A stretch of DNA of 64,000 nucleotides from Sva-07 sp963715825 (lineage in GTDB: Bacteria; Actinomycetota; Acidimicrobiia; Acidimicrobiales; Ilumatobacteraceae), in contig CAVQSI010000027.1 in the NCBI GenBank assembly GCA_963715825.1, positions 62,001 to 126,000 of the forward strand, written 5' to 3'. A program made the position numbers and the translations under genes. Shown here piece by piece: positions 40,993-49,738 of the stretch. Below the pieces are notes generated by a model. It saw only the letters and a program-made list of their open reading frames with translations. It ran no database searches and was not told the DNA's origin. The first letter of the stretch is position 1, and every line of letters begins with the position of its first letter.

Positions 40993-41814
40993 ATGAACCA
41001 ACCAGCCCAGCATCCACCCACCCCGAACCCGACGACCGGGCACTACATCAGCCGGAACCAGGTGTACGTCGCGATCGCCATCGGCGTCGTGCTCGTGCTC
41101 GCGTTCGTCGTCGCGGCCGCCGCAGCGCTGAGTTCCTCCAGCACCGCCTCGGGCAGCGAGGCGTTGCCGCCTGCCGTGGCGCCGCCGACGACCGTGGCGC
41201 CGCCGACGACCGAGCCGCCGGCCCCGCCGACGACGGTGGCGCCGCCGTCGACCGAGCCCCCGCCGCCGACCGAGCCGCCTCCGCCGCCGACGACCGCACC
41301 GCCGGCCCCTCCGACCGTGCCGCCTCCGCCGCCGATCGAGCCCCCGGCCCCGATCGAGCCCCCGGCGCCGATCGAGCCCCCGGCGCCGATCGAGCCCCCG
41401 GCGCCGATCGAGCCGCCGCCTCCGCCACCGATCGAGCCGCCGGCGCCGATCGAGCCGCCGGCGCCGATCGAGCCCCCGGCGCCCGAGCTCTCGCAGATCG
41501 TGGTCGAGGTCACCCGTATCGTCGGTGAGGCCTCGTTGCACCTCGACGGTCGACGGCTCGATGGCACCGGTGGTCGCCTGAGCAGCGGCGCCGAGTCGAT
41601 CGATCGCATCAACCTCACCGAACTGTTGGGAGACCGCACCGGCACGCTGATGTTCGACTTCTGGAAGTTCCCGTGCTGGGGAGCCGAGTTCCGGATCGAC
41701 TTCTACGTCGACGGTGCCTCCCACCCCAGCAGCGACAGCATGCGCGACTGCGTGGGCGACCTGAACTGGGAATGGGACGTCGACCCGATCGCGGGCACGA
41801 TCACCCGGTCGTGA
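40993..41814 (+). CDS. Membrane-anchored proline-rich repeat protein
   Basis: A 273-residue protein: short cytoplasmic N-terminus, one transmembrane helix (YVAIAIGVVLVLAFVVAAAAAL), a long Pro-rich region including tandem IEPPAP units, then a roughly 100-residue C-terminal domain with two Cys (FPCWGAEF, MRDCVGD) that may form a disulfide outside the cell. Function unknown. Its TGA overlaps the receiver gene GTG (GTGA at 41811-41814), so it is coupled to the two-component genes that follow. ATG at 40984 is an alternative start. Confidence 0.8.
   Translation: MNQPAQHPPTPNPTTGHYISRNQVYVAIAIGVVLVLAFVVAAAAALSSSSTASGSEALPPAVAPPTTVAPPTTEPPAPPTTVAPPSTEPPPPTEPPPPPTTAPPAPPTVPPPPPIEPPAPIEPPAPIEPPAPIEPPAPIEPPPPPPIEPPAPIEPPAPIEPPAPELSQIVVEVTRIVGEASLHLDGRRLDGTGGRLSSGAESIDRINLTELLGDRTGTLMFDFWKFPCWGAEFRIDFYVDGASHPSSDSMRDCVGDLNWEWDVDPIAGTITRS
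41334..41484 (+). repeat. Tandem IEPPAP-coding 18-bp repeats
   Basis: About eight units of an 18-bp repeat (near ATCGAGCCCCCGGCGCCG) encode Ile-Glu-Pro-Pro-Ala-Pro, broken once by a Pro-rich spacer. It is a stiff extended wall-spanning linker and a site where repeat number may vary between strains. Confidence 0.85.
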
Positions 41815-42209
41815 CCGAACAGTCCGACGTGGCGGTGTTCCTGGTCGACGACCAGGTCCCGTTCCTCCGAGCCGCCGCAGCGGTGGTGGGCGCAACCGAC
41901 GGCTTCCGGGTCGTCGGTTGCGCCATGTCGGGCGTCGAGGCTGTCGAGCAGATCATCGAACGAGGCGGTGAGCTCGGGTTGGTGCTGCTCGATGTGCACC
42001 TCGGCGACCTCGACGGCCCAGCCGTGCGAGCCCGAATCGCTCGGACCTGGCCGGAACTCCCGGTCGCCTACCTGTCGACGACCGATCGAACGGACCTTCC
42101 CGACGACGCCTGGCAGCATCCGATGGTCGCCTTCCTGTCCAAGTCGACCTTCGGTCCGGAGGCGCTGCACCGGGTCTGGACGATGCTCGGTCGTTCACCA
42201 CAGCGGTGA
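41811..42209 (+). CDS. Stand-alone receiver domain protein
   Basis: A 132-residue single receiver domain: VAVFLVDDQVPFLRAA (acidic pocket), phospho-acceptor D61 in LVLLDVHLGDLDG, T/S in VAYLSTTDRTD and Lys in VAFLSKSTF. No output domain, so it may act as a phosphate sink or through protein contacts. GTG start overlaps the preceding gene; the kinase gene starts 19 bp downstream. Confidence 0.88.
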   Translation: MTEQSDVAVFLVDDQVPFLRAAAAVVGATDGFRVVGCAMSGVEAVEQIIERGGELGLVLLDVHLGDLDGPAVRARIARTWPELPVAYLSTTDRTDLPDDAWQHPMVAFLSKSTFGPEALHRVWTMLGRSPQR

Positions 42210-42228
42210 GGTTTCCTACGATGAACCG

Positions 42229-43566
42229 ATGCGAGCGGGTGCCGAGGCCATCGACCCCACGCACGCACCGATGACGCGATCGACCCGAGAGCAGTTCCGG
42301 GCGGCAGTGCTGTCGGAGCAGCGGATCTCGTGGGTCGCGGTGGCGTTTCCGCTCGTGCTCTGGGTGTTCGTCGACCAGGAGCCGTGGCTGTTGGTCCTCA
42401 GCGGCGTGTTCCTCGCGTTGAGCATGGTGCGCCGTCGAGCGATCCCGGCGATCGACCGCGGCGACATCGAGCGGGCGATCGTGCTGTTCACGGCGACCAA
42501 GTGGCTCGTGTCGCTCGTCTTCGTCGTGGTGCTCCCGATCGTGTTGCCGATCGCAATGATCAACATCATCATGCCGATCGCGCTGGTGTCGACGCAGCTG
42601 CCCGAGCGACGATTCCCGCTGATGGTCGGCGCGGCGATGTTCGTGACGCTGCTCGCCGGCATGGCGGGCTACCTGCAGAACGTCTTCGAGCTCGAGACGC
42701 GGGTCGAGCCGTGGGTGTGGCAGTGGCTGTGCATCGTGGTCCTGGTGGCCCACATCCTCCCGCTCAGCCTGATCGTCTGGCGGTCGAACCGTCAGCAGTC
42801 GATCGTGCTCGACGAGGCGCTCGACGCGAATGATCGCCTGCGAGCGTCCGATGCCGAACTCCGGCGGTCGCGTCGCCGCCTCGTCAGCGCCGCCGACGCC
42901 GAGCGGAGTCGGATCGAACGCGATCTCCACGATGGCGCCCAGCAGCGACTCGTCGCCGTCCTGGTGCAGCTGCGCCTCGCTGCCCGCACCGCTCGCAGGA
43001 GCGGCGACGTCGACGTCGACGCCGTCGACGCACTGGCCGACGACCTCGAAGACGGAATCGAGGAGCTTCGTCGGCTCGCCCACGGGATCTATCCGCCGCT
43101 GCTCGAGATGCGCGGTCTGCCGTCGGCGCTCACCGCCGTCGCCCGCCGGAGCGGAACGCGAACGAGGGTCGACGACGGCGGGGTCGGCCGATTCGACCCG
43201 GCGATCGAGTCCGCGGTGTACTTCTGCTGCCTCGAAGCCCTGCAGAACGCCACCAAGTACGGCGGCGCGGATGTCGAGGTGACGATCCGTCTCCGGTGCA
43301 GCGCCGCCGCCGACGAGCGGATGCTGGTGGCCACGGTGATCGACACCGGTCCGGGCTTCGACCCGACCGGTATCGCCGGCACCGGGCGCGGCATCGAGAA
43401 CGTTCGTGACCGCCTGGGAGCGGTCGGCGGCGAGTTGGTCATCGACAGCGAGATCGACCGCGGGACCACGGTGGAGCTGAGGGTCGCCGTCACGCCGGCC
43501 CCAGCGGCCGGTGACCCCGATCTCGGCGACGCTCAGGCCGCCTCAGCGACTCGGGGCGGCCGATGA
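42229..43566 (+). CDS. Membrane sensor histidine kinase (NarX/HisKA_3 type)
   Basis: A 445-residue kinase: about five to six N-terminal transmembrane helices (residues 35-185) with very short loops, a coiled coil, HisKA_3 motif with H234 in ERSRIERDLHDGAQQRLVAVL, and HATPase (ALQNATKYGG, VIDTGPGFDP, GRGIENVRDRL). The sensing region lies within the membrane, as in cell-envelope stress kinases; the signal is unknown. The stop overlaps the regulator's start (ATGA at 43563-43566). ATG at 42271 is an alternative start. Confidence 0.92.
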   Translation: MRAGAEAIDPTHAPMTRSTREQFRAAVLSEQRISWVAVAFPLVLWVFVDQEPWLLVLSGVFLALSMVRRRAIPAIDRGDIERAIVLFTATKWLVSLVFVVVLPIVLPIAMINIIMPIALVSTQLPERRFPLMVGAAMFVTLLAGMAGYLQNVFELETRVEPWVWQWLCIVVLVAHILPLSLIVWRSNRQQSIVLDEALDANDRLRASDAELRRSRRRLVSAADAERSRIERDLHDGAQQRLVAVLVQLRLAARTARRSGDVDVDAVDALADDLEDGIEELRRLAHGIYPPLLEMRGLPSALTAVARRSGTRTRVDDGGVGRFDPAIESAVYFCCLEALQNATKYGGADVEVTIRLRCSAAADERMLVATVIDTGPGFDPTGIAGTGRGIENVRDRLGAVGGELVIDSEIDRGTTVELRVAVTPAPAAGDPDLGDAQAASATRGGR

Positions 43567-44222
43567 CGCCGCTGCGCGTCGTCGTGGCCGACGACAACGT
43601 GTTCGTCCGCAACGGCATCGCGGCGATGATCGACGCGATCGACGACGTCGAGCTGGTCGCCGAGTGCGCCGACCTCCCCGAACTGCGCACCGCCGTGGCC
43701 GATCACGCTCCCGACCTGGTGGTCACCGACATCCAGATGCCTCCGACGCTGACCGACGAAGGGATCGTCGCGGCGATCGAGATCCGGGCCGACCGCGACG
43801 ATGTCGGCGTGCTCGTGCTGAGCCAGTACGTCGAGCCGGAGTACGTGATGACGCTGTTCGAGGACGGCTCCGACGGGCTCGGGTACCTGCTCAAGGAACG
43901 CGTCGCCGACCTCGACGAGTTCGAGCGAGCGATCCGGTCCGTGGCGTCGGGGCAGTCCGCAGTCGATCCGAAAGTGGTCGAGGTGCTCGTGTCATCGAGG
44001 TCGCAGCGACCGTCGGAGATCGACCTGTTGACGCCACGCGAGACCGAGGTGCTCGGTCTGATCGCCGAGGGTCTCAACAACGCGGCGATCGCCGAACGCC
44101 TGGTGCTGGGCGACAAGGCGGTCGCCAAACACATCAACGGGATCTTCTCGAAGCTCGGGCTGAGCGAGGAGAACGAGGTCCATCGGCGGGTGAAGGCGGT
44201 CCTGCTCTGGCTCGCCATGTGA
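43563..44222 (+). CDS. NarL-family response regulator
   Basis: A 219-residue receiver/LuxR-HTH regulator: RVVVADDNVFVRNGI, phospho-acceptor D56 in LVVTDIQMPP, and HTH LTPRETEVLGLIAEGLNNAA with ERLVLGDKAVAKHINGIFSKLGL. It is the cognate partner of the overlapping kinase gene. A possible target is the 26-bp palindrome upstream of this operon at 40913, or the downstream alpha-galactosidase; both are inference. Confidence 0.92.
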   Translation: MTPLRVVVADDNVFVRNGIAAMIDAIDDVELVAECADLPELRTAVADHAPDLVVTDIQMPPTLTDEGIVAAIEIRADRDDVGVLVLSQYVEPEYVMTLFEDGSDGLGYLLKERVADLDEFERAIRSVASGQSAVDPKVVEVLVSSRSQRPSEIDLLTPRETEVLGLIAEGLNNAAIAERLVLGDKAVAKHINGIFSKLGLSEENEVHRRVKAVLLWLAM

Positions 44223-44232
44223 AACTGCGACC

Positions 44233-46341
44233 GTGCCCGACCTCGTCCACCTCAGCGGAACCTCGTTCGACCTCGTCGTCGACGTCGCGACACCCGTGCC
44301 GACCATCGTGCACTGGGGCGCACCCCAGGGCGACTCGCCGGAGCTCGGAGCGCTCGGGCTCGCACTCGGCCGACCCGCCGTCGCTGGAGCGTTGGGTTCG
44401 GTTGCTCCGATCAGCGTCGTCCCGCTCCACGCCGAAGGCTTCGTCGGCCGGCCCGGACTCGCCGGACGCCGAGGCGGTGGCCGCGACTGGGCGCCGCGGT
44501 TCGTGCCGACGTCGCATCGTCGCGATGGCGACAGGCTCACCGTCGATGCGCTCGACGACGTCGCCGGTCTGGCCCTGACGACCGAGATCTCGGTCGGTGA
44601 CGTCCTCGTCGTGCAGGTGACGATCACGAACGTTGCCGACCGTCGCTACTCGCTCGATGCGCTGACGGTCAGTGTGCCCCTGCCCGACGGTGCCGACGAG
44701 CTGTTGACGTTCGAAGGCCGCTGGGCGCGCGAGTTCCACCCGGTGCTCACGCCGTGGCATCGCGGCGCGGTCGTCGCCGAGCATCGACGCGGCCGTACCT
44801 CGCACGAGCACGTCCCGCTGCTGTTCGCGGGCGCCACCGGGTTCGGTGAATGGACCGGCGAGGTCCACGGCATCCACGTCGCGTGGAGCGGGAACCACAC
44901 GATGCTCGCAGAACGGCTGGCCGACGGCCGTCGCTACGTGCAGGCCGGCGAGCTCCTGCACCCCGGCGAGGTCGTGCTGGAGCCAGGCGAGTCGTACACG
45001 ACCCCGAAGGTCATGGGGGTCTACTCCTCCGATGGGCTGACGCCGGCCACCTGGGGCTTTCACCGAGCGGCGCGATCGAGCCCGTCGCATCCGACGTCGC
45101 CGCGGCCGGTGCTGCTGAACACGTGGGAGGCGGTGTACTTCCGCCACGACCTCGACACGCTGCTCGCGCTGGCCGACGTCGCCGCCTCGGTCGGCATCGA
45201 ACGGTTCGTGCTCGATGACGGATGGTTCGGGTCGCGTCGAGACGACACGTCCGGCCTCGGCGACTGGTGGGTCTCTGCGGAGGTGTACCCCGACGGTCTC
45301 GGCCCGCTGATCGAACACGTCACCGGCCTTGGCATGGAGTTCGGGATCTGGGTCGAACCGGAGATGGTCAACCCCGACAGCGAGCTGTTCCGAGCCCATC
45401 CCGACTGGGCGCTGACGACCGACGGCTACGAACCCGTGCTCGGTCGAGGCCAACTCGTGCTCGACATCGGCCGTCCCGACGCGTTCGCTCATGTGCTCGG
45501 TCTGCTCGATGCGCTGCTCGCCGACCACGACATCAGCTACGTCAAGTGGGACATGAACCGCGACCACGTGCAGGGCTCCGGTGCGGGAGGAGCGGCGGGC
45601 ACCCACGTGCAGACAGCGGCGCTGTACGCGCTGCTCGACGAGCTGCGACGACGACACCCTGACGTCGAGTTCGAGTCGTGCGCGAGCGGCGGTGGTCGGA
45701 TCGACCACGAGATCCTGCGCCGCGTCGAACGGGTCTGGACGAGCGACTGCAACGACGCACTCGAACGCCAGACGATTCAACGCGGCGCCTCGATGCTGAT
45801 CCCGCCCGAGGTGATGGGCGCCCACATCGGACCTACTCGGGCGCACACCACCGGCCGCGTGCACACACTCGCGTTCCGGGCGGCCACGGCGCTGTTCGGA
45901 CATCTCGGCGTGGAGTGGAACGTCGCTCGTCTGGACGAGGACCGTCAGGCGGCGCTCACCGACGCGATCGCCGTCCACAAGCGGTTCCGACCACTGTTGC
46001 ACTCGGGTGACGTCGTTCGGTTCGACACCGAGTCGTGCTACTGCGCGCACGGCGTCTACGCATCGGACCGATCGGAGGCACTGGTGTCGTTCGCCCAGCT
46101 CGCCACGGCACCGAGCCTCACGCCCCCGGCGCTGCGACTGCCCGGCCTCGACCCCGACGGGCGCTACCGCATCGAGCACGTCGCGCTTCCCGACGAGCGG
46201 TGGGGGATGTCGCTCACCCAGCCGGAGTGGCTGACCGAAGGCATCGAACTCACCGGTCGCCAACTGGCCGCCCACGGCATTCGCCCACCGGTGATGCACC
46301 CCGAGTCGGCGGTCCTGTTCTCCCTGACGCGCCACCCCTGA
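44233..46341 (+). CDS. Alpha-galactosidase, GH36 family
   Basis: A 702-residue GH36 enzyme: N-terminal beta-supersandwich domain, (beta/alpha)8 barrel with LDDGWFGSRRDD, nucleophile D440 in YVKWDMNRD, ESCASGGGRIDHEIL, acid/base D505 in WTSDCND, and a C-terminal beta domain. It hydrolyses alpha-1,6-galactosides such as melibiose and raffinose. No signal peptide, so cytoplasmic. It starts at GTG 44233, ten bases after the regulator stop. The sugar-ABC ATPase at 39773 may help take up substrate, but no link is shown. Confidence 0.95.
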   Translation: MPDLVHLSGTSFDLVVDVATPVPTIVHWGAPQGDSPELGALGLALGRPAVAGALGSVAPISVVPLHAEGFVGRPGLAGRRGGGRDWAPRFVPTSHRRDGDRLTVDALDDVAGLALTTEISVGDVLVVQVTITNVADRRYSLDALTVSVPLPDGADELLTFEGRWAREFHPVLTPWHRGAVVAEHRRGRTSHEHVPLLFAGATGFGEWTGEVHGIHVAWSGNHTMLAERLADGRRYVQAGELLHPGEVVLEPGESYTTPKVMGVYSSDGLTPATWGFHRAARSSPSHPTSPRPVLLNTWEAVYFRHDLDTLLALADVAASVGIERFVLDDGWFGSRRDDTSGLGDWWVSAEVYPDGLGPLIEHVTGLGMEFGIWVEPEMVNPDSELFRAHPDWALTTDGYEPVLGRGQLVLDIGRPDAFAHVLGLLDALLADHDISYVKWDMNRDHVQGSGAGGAAGTHVQTAALYALLDELRRRHPDVEFESCASGGGRIDHEILRRVERVWTSDCNDALERQTIQRGASMLIPPEVMGAHIGPTRAHTTGRVHTLAFRAATALFGHLGVEWNVARLDEDRQAALTDAIAVHKRFRPLLHSGDVVRFDTESCYCAHGVYASDRSEALVSFAQLATAPSLTPPALRLPGLDPDGRYRIEHVALPDERWGMSLTQPEWLTEGIELTGRQLAAHGIRPPVMHPESAVLFSLTRHP

Positions 46342-46379
46342 CGCACCGAGCCCCGACCCACCCCCCGACAGTCCACCAT

Positions 46380-46435
46380 CCGAAAAATGTCGCAACATGT
46401 GCGCTGCGCGCTCAGATCTGTGCACATTTCGCCCG
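46380..46435. repeat. Imperfect palindrome between alpha-galactosidase and DUF1992 gene
   Basis: It runs from CCGAAAAATGTCGC to CACATTTCGCCCGG, with inverted CCGAAAAATG/CATTTCG ends and a GCGC-rich centre. The ends resemble those of the aldolase terminator hairpin at 52091-52144 in reverse orientation. It may be a terminator-like or repeated element. The rest of the 160-bp gap shows nothing else. Confidence 0.4.
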
Positions 46436-46501
46436 GATTGGGATGTCGCGGGCGGCTACCGTTCCATTCGTGGCGTGTTGTCACCGACCCGAGACGCTGC
46501 A

Positions 46502-47044
46502 ATGACCGAGCGCAAGCCGACCGGGCTGAGCTGGGAGTCGTGGACCGAGAAGCAGATCGAGGAAGGCCGCCGCGCCGGCCTGTTCGACGGGCTCGACGGC
46601 GAGGGCAAGCCGATCGAGGGACTCGACGGTCGTCGTGACGAGGACTGGTGGGTCAAGGCCAAGCTCCGACGCGAGGAGATCGAGTACCTCCCGCCGACGA
46701 TCGCCATCCGCGGTGAACGCGACGCAGCGGTCGCCGCAGCGCTCGCCGCCGACGACGAGCACGAGGCTCGTCGCGTTCTCGAAGAGATCAACGAACGCAT
46801 CCGGTACATCAACAGCCACACCGTGACGGGGCCGCCGTCGACCGTGTGGGTCGTCGACATCGAGTCGATCCTCGAACGCCGCCGCCTCGAACGACCCGAC
46901 GCGCCGCTCGACGCCGCTGCACTCAGCGCGCCAACGACCACCATGCCAACGACCACCATGCCGACGACCACCATGCCGACGACCACCATGCAAACGGAAG
47001 ATCGCGCCCGTCGCCGATGGAACTGGCTGCGCCGGCGCACCTGA
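46502..47044 (+). CDS. DUF1992 (DnaJ homologue subfamily C28-like) protein
   Basis: A 180-residue protein with the DUF1992 core: WESWTEKQIEEGRRAGLFDGLDGEGKPIEG, DEDWWVKAKLRREEIEYLPPTIAIRGERDA, EEINERIRYINSHTVTGPP. Family function is unclear; some eukaryotic homologues carry a DnaJ domain, absent here. A tail of four PTTTM repeats (46931-46990) precedes a basic C-terminus. It starts at ATG 46502. Confidence 0.88.
   Translation: MTERKPTGLSWESWTEKQIEEGRRAGLFDGLDGEGKPIEGLDGRRDEDWWVKAKLRREEIEYLPPTIAIRGERDAAVAAALAADDEHEARRVLEEINERIRYINSHTVTGPPSTVWVVDIESILERRRLERPDAPLDAAALSAPTTTMPTTTMPTTTMPTTTMQTEDRARRRWNWLRRRT
46931..46990 (+). repeat. Four 15-bp tandem repeats coding PTTTM
   Basis: Units read CCAACGACCACCATG or CCGACGACCACCATG, two of each, ending next to a third variant. 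In frame inside the DUF1992 gene, so unit loss or gain keeps the frame. Confidence 0.85.
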
Positions 47045-47168
47045 CCGCCGCGGTCGGACCGGGAACTCTGTGACAGGCAGGTGTCAGAGTCGGCGGTGAG
47101 GAGTCGATGCGTCGGCTCCGACTCGTCGCCCGAGCGACCGACTGCCAGCACGAGCCCGGGAGGAACCC

Positions 47169-48482
47169 ATGGGCAAGAACAGCCGTCGACGCCACGTCGA
47201 CAAGCAGCGCCGAGCCGCCGAACGTCGCCGTCGCCATCACAACGCCACCGAGCGGCCGCCGGTCGAGTCCGCCCGAGTCGACGCACCGCCCGCCGATCGT
47301 CCTGACGAGCGTCGTTCAGACCGTTGCGTCGATGCGGTGCTGGCCGCCTGCCGCCAACTCGAAGAGGCCCTCGGGCTGGTGCTGCGGGATCGACTCTGGC
47401 CGAACGGATGGCAACCCGACGAAGTCCTGCGCCACGTCCGGCGCACGTCGGGCAACGGCGCCGCCGCAGTCGTGGCGATGGCGATCGTTGCCGACGCCGC
47501 CCGTCACGACCGACTCGACCGTCCGGTGTGCGATTCGTGGCGACGCCAGGTCGGCCGGATCGTCGCGCAGTGCGACCACGAGCCGGACCGTGTCGGGTGG
47601 CTGGCGCGCTGGGTCGACGCGGGCAGCGACGGCGTCGGCCTGCCCACCGTGCGCGCACTCCTCGATCGCCTCCTGGGCCTTCCACGCCTGCCGACACTGA
47701 TCTCGCCACCCGGCTCGACCGACGGCGTCGAGGTCGACCTGCTCGATGACGACGCTGCGCCCAGCCCGAAGCTGGTGACCATCCGAGGCTTGCTGGCGAA
47801 GGCCGAGTCCACGGAATTCCCCGCCGAGGCCGAGGCCTTCACGGCCAAGGCGCACGCGATGATGATCGAAGCCCGCCTCGACGAGGCCACCGTCCGGGCG
47901 AGTTCGGGTGGGCGTGCGTCGGGACGCGTGTCCGCCATCCGCATCGGGATCGACGAGCCCTACATCACCGCGAAGCGATCGTTGCTGCACGTCGTCGCCG
48001 AAGCCAACGACGTGCGCAGCGTCTTCCATCGCGGCGTCGACCTGGCCACACTCGTCGGGCCGGTCGGCCAGCTCGCCCACGTCGAGCTGCTGTTCACATC
48101 ACTGCTCATCCAGGTCCAATCGGCCCTGGCCGCCGATGCAGCGGAGGCACCCGCCGGCAGCCACGTGAGGAGTCGGGGGTATCGCTCGTCGTTCATCGTC
48201 GGGTTCGCACATCGGATCGGCGAACGGCTGAGCGCGGCCCGCGACACGTCGCTCGCCGAGGCGCACGCCGACGCACTGCCGGTCCTGGCGGCAGACGATC
48301 GAGCGACCGCCGAGCTGTGGGACCGCCTGATCGGCTCGACCACGAGGTTCCGCTCATCAGCGAGATACGACGTCGTCGGCGCTCGAGCCGGTGAGCGCGC
48401 CGCCGATCGGGCGACCCTTCGTGAGGGCGGCCTCGGCGGGACGGCAGCGAACGGGCCGCGCCAACTTCGCGATGCCGGTTGA
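47169..48482 (+). CDS. DUF2786-containing protein
   Basis: A 437-residue protein. The DUF2786 motif is at about 197-235 (LVTIRGLLAKAESTEFPAEAEAFTAKAHAMM), seen in phage and actinobacterial proteins of unknown function. The N-terminus is strongly basic (GKNSRRRHVDKQRRAAERRRRHH), suggesting nucleic-acid binding. Starts at ATG 47169 with GGGAGGAA upstream. The 125-bp gap before it has a small CTCTGTGACA/TGTCAGAG hairpin only. Confidence 0.82.
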   Translation: MGKNSRRRHVDKQRRAAERRRRHHNATERPPVESARVDAPPADRPDERRSDRCVDAVLAACRQLEEALGLVLRDRLWPNGWQPDEVLRHVRRTSGNGAAAVVAMAIVADAARHDRLDRPVCDSWRRQVGRIVAQCDHEPDRVGWLARWVDAGSDGVGLPTVRALLDRLLGLPRLPTLISPPGSTDGVEVDLLDDDAAPSPKLVTIRGLLAKAESTEFPAEAEAFTAKAHAMMIEARLDEATVRASSGGRASGRVSAIRIGIDEPYITAKRSLLHVVAEANDVRSVFHRGVDLATLVGPVGQLAHVELLFTSLLIQVQSALAADAAEAPAGSHVRSRGYRSSFIVGFAHRIGERLSAARDTSLAEAHADALPVLAADDRATAELWDRLIGSTTRFRSSARYDVVGARAGERAADRATLREGGLGGTAANGPRQLRDAG

Positions 48483-48505
48483 TCGGCGCTCTGCAGGCCG
48501 GACGG

Positions 48506-49651
48506 TCAGCGGGGGCGGGCGACGCCGCGGAAGCGCAGCGGTGCCTCCTGCAGTTCCTCGTCGTAGTGGGCGGCCCAGCCGGCGATGCGTGCCACGGCGA
48601 ACAGTGGGGTGTCGGGCTCGAGGCCCCCGGCCCAGGTCAGCGCGCCGAGTGCGAGGTCGACGTTGGGTTGATGGGGGAGCACCCGGCCGACCTCTTCGAC
48701 GATCGCGTCGACGAGTGCCAGCGAGCCGGCGTCGATCGGCCGGATCGCCTCCATCAGGGGGCTGAACCGAGGATCGACCCCGCGGTACACCTTGTGACCG
48801 AAGCCGGGGATCGGCGCACGGGAGGTGCGCAAGTCGGCGACCGCCGCCTCCGGGCTCCGCTCGGCGCACCGGTCGAGGAACCGGTGGACGGAGGCCGACG
48901 CCGAGCCGTGCAGCAGCCCTTCGATCGAGGCGAGGCCGGCGGCGAACGCTGCGTAGGGGGAGGTGCGGGTGGATGCAGCGACGCGCACCGCCAGCGTGCT
49001 CGTCGCGAGTTCGTGGTCGGCCAGGAGGGCGAGCGCGGTGTCGACAGCGGTCACCAGGTCGGATGAGGGTCGTGCGCGCCAGGCCGAGATCAGCCGGAGC
49101 GCGAACTCGCCGCTTCGCCGCCGAGAGCCGAACAGCGTCGGCGTCGCCAGGAGCAGACGGCGGGCGGCCGCCGGCGCGTCGTCGTCGTGGATCGCATCGA
49201 GCACATGGGCAGCGATCGCCAGTCGTCCGATCGGGGTCGCGTCGACGTCGGCGAGTCCAGCGAGCGCATCGATGTCGACGGTGTCGGCCTTCGGCCACGT
49301 CGTGCCGGTCGGTGGGTCGCTCGTCTCGTCGGCCCAGAGCAGCTCGGCGATGTCTTCGAAGTGGCGGCCACGGATCAGCTCGACGAGGTCGTGGCCGCGG
49401 AACTCGAGCGCGTCCTCGTGCATCGTTGTCACGTCGGAGCGGATCTGGACGTCGATCGTCGGGCGGGGTCCGGGCGCCGACCGGCGACTCCGGGCGCTCA
49501 GGCGCTCCACTTCGTTTCGCTCGAAGAGCGAGGTCCGGCCGTCTGCCGCAGTCCTGCGCGTCAATCGTCCCCGGCTCACGTAGGCGTACAGGGTCGGCTT
49601 CGAGACGCCGAGGATCTCGGCGGCCTCAGTCGAGCGGATCAGGGTGCTCAT
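48506..49651 (-). CDS. Citrate synthase-like protein with MerR-type HTH N-terminus
   Basis: A 381-residue fusion. Residues 1 to about 60 are a MerR/excisionase-like helix-turn-helix (IRSTEAAEILGVSKPTLYAYVSRGRLTRRTA). Residues about 75-381 are a citrate synthase (FGHKVYRGVDPRFSPL with catalytic His, PNVDLALGALTWAGGLEPDTPLFAVARIAGWAAH with catalytic Asp/Arg regions). The first catalytic His region is less clear, so activity is uncertain; it may sense acyl-CoA or oxaloacetate instead. The HTH domain and the repeated half-sites in the 87-bp divergent gap suggest it binds its own promoter and that of the plain citrate synthase. Confidence 0.85.
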   Translation of the reverse strand: MSTLIRSTEAAEILGVSKPTLYAYVSRGRLTRRTAADGRTSLFERNEVERLSARSRRSAPGPRPTIDVQIRSDVTTMHEDALEFRGHDLVELIRGRHFEDIAELLWADETSDPPTGTTWPKADTVDIDALAGLADVDATPIGRLAIAAHVLDAIHDDDAPAAARRLLLATPTLFGSRRRSGEFALRLISAWRARPSSDLVTAVDTALALLADHELATSTLAVRVAASTRTSPYAAFAAGLASIEGLLHGSASASVHRFLDRCAERSPEAAVADLRTSRAPIPGFGHKVYRGVDPRFSPLMEAIRPIDAGSLALVDAIVEEVGRVLPHQPNVDLALGALTWAGGLEPDTPLFAVARIAGWAAHYDEELQEAPLRFRGVARPR

Positions 49652-49672
49652 GTGCCCAGCGTCGTCGAACTC

Positions 49673-49722
49673 GTTGACGTGGTCAACGTTGATTCGATCA
49701 ATGTTGATCGGCGGGGTTGATC
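49673..49722. promoter_or_regulatory. Clustered GTTGA(T/C) half-sites between divergent citrate synthase genes
   Basis: GTTGAC-GTG-GTCAAC (49673-49687) is a perfect palindrome with a 3-bp spacer, followed directly by GTTGAT-TCG-ATCAAT (49688-49702), then GTTGATC at 49703 and again at 49716. The array fills the gap between the two starts. It is a natural operator for the HTH-citrate synthase. Confidence 0.75.
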
Positions 49723-49738
49723 GACGGACACTGGCGTC

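Noticed and set aside
41334..41484. CRISPR-like tandem repeat
   Set aside because: Units are 18 bp without spacers and encode IEPPAP in frame; it is a protein repeat.
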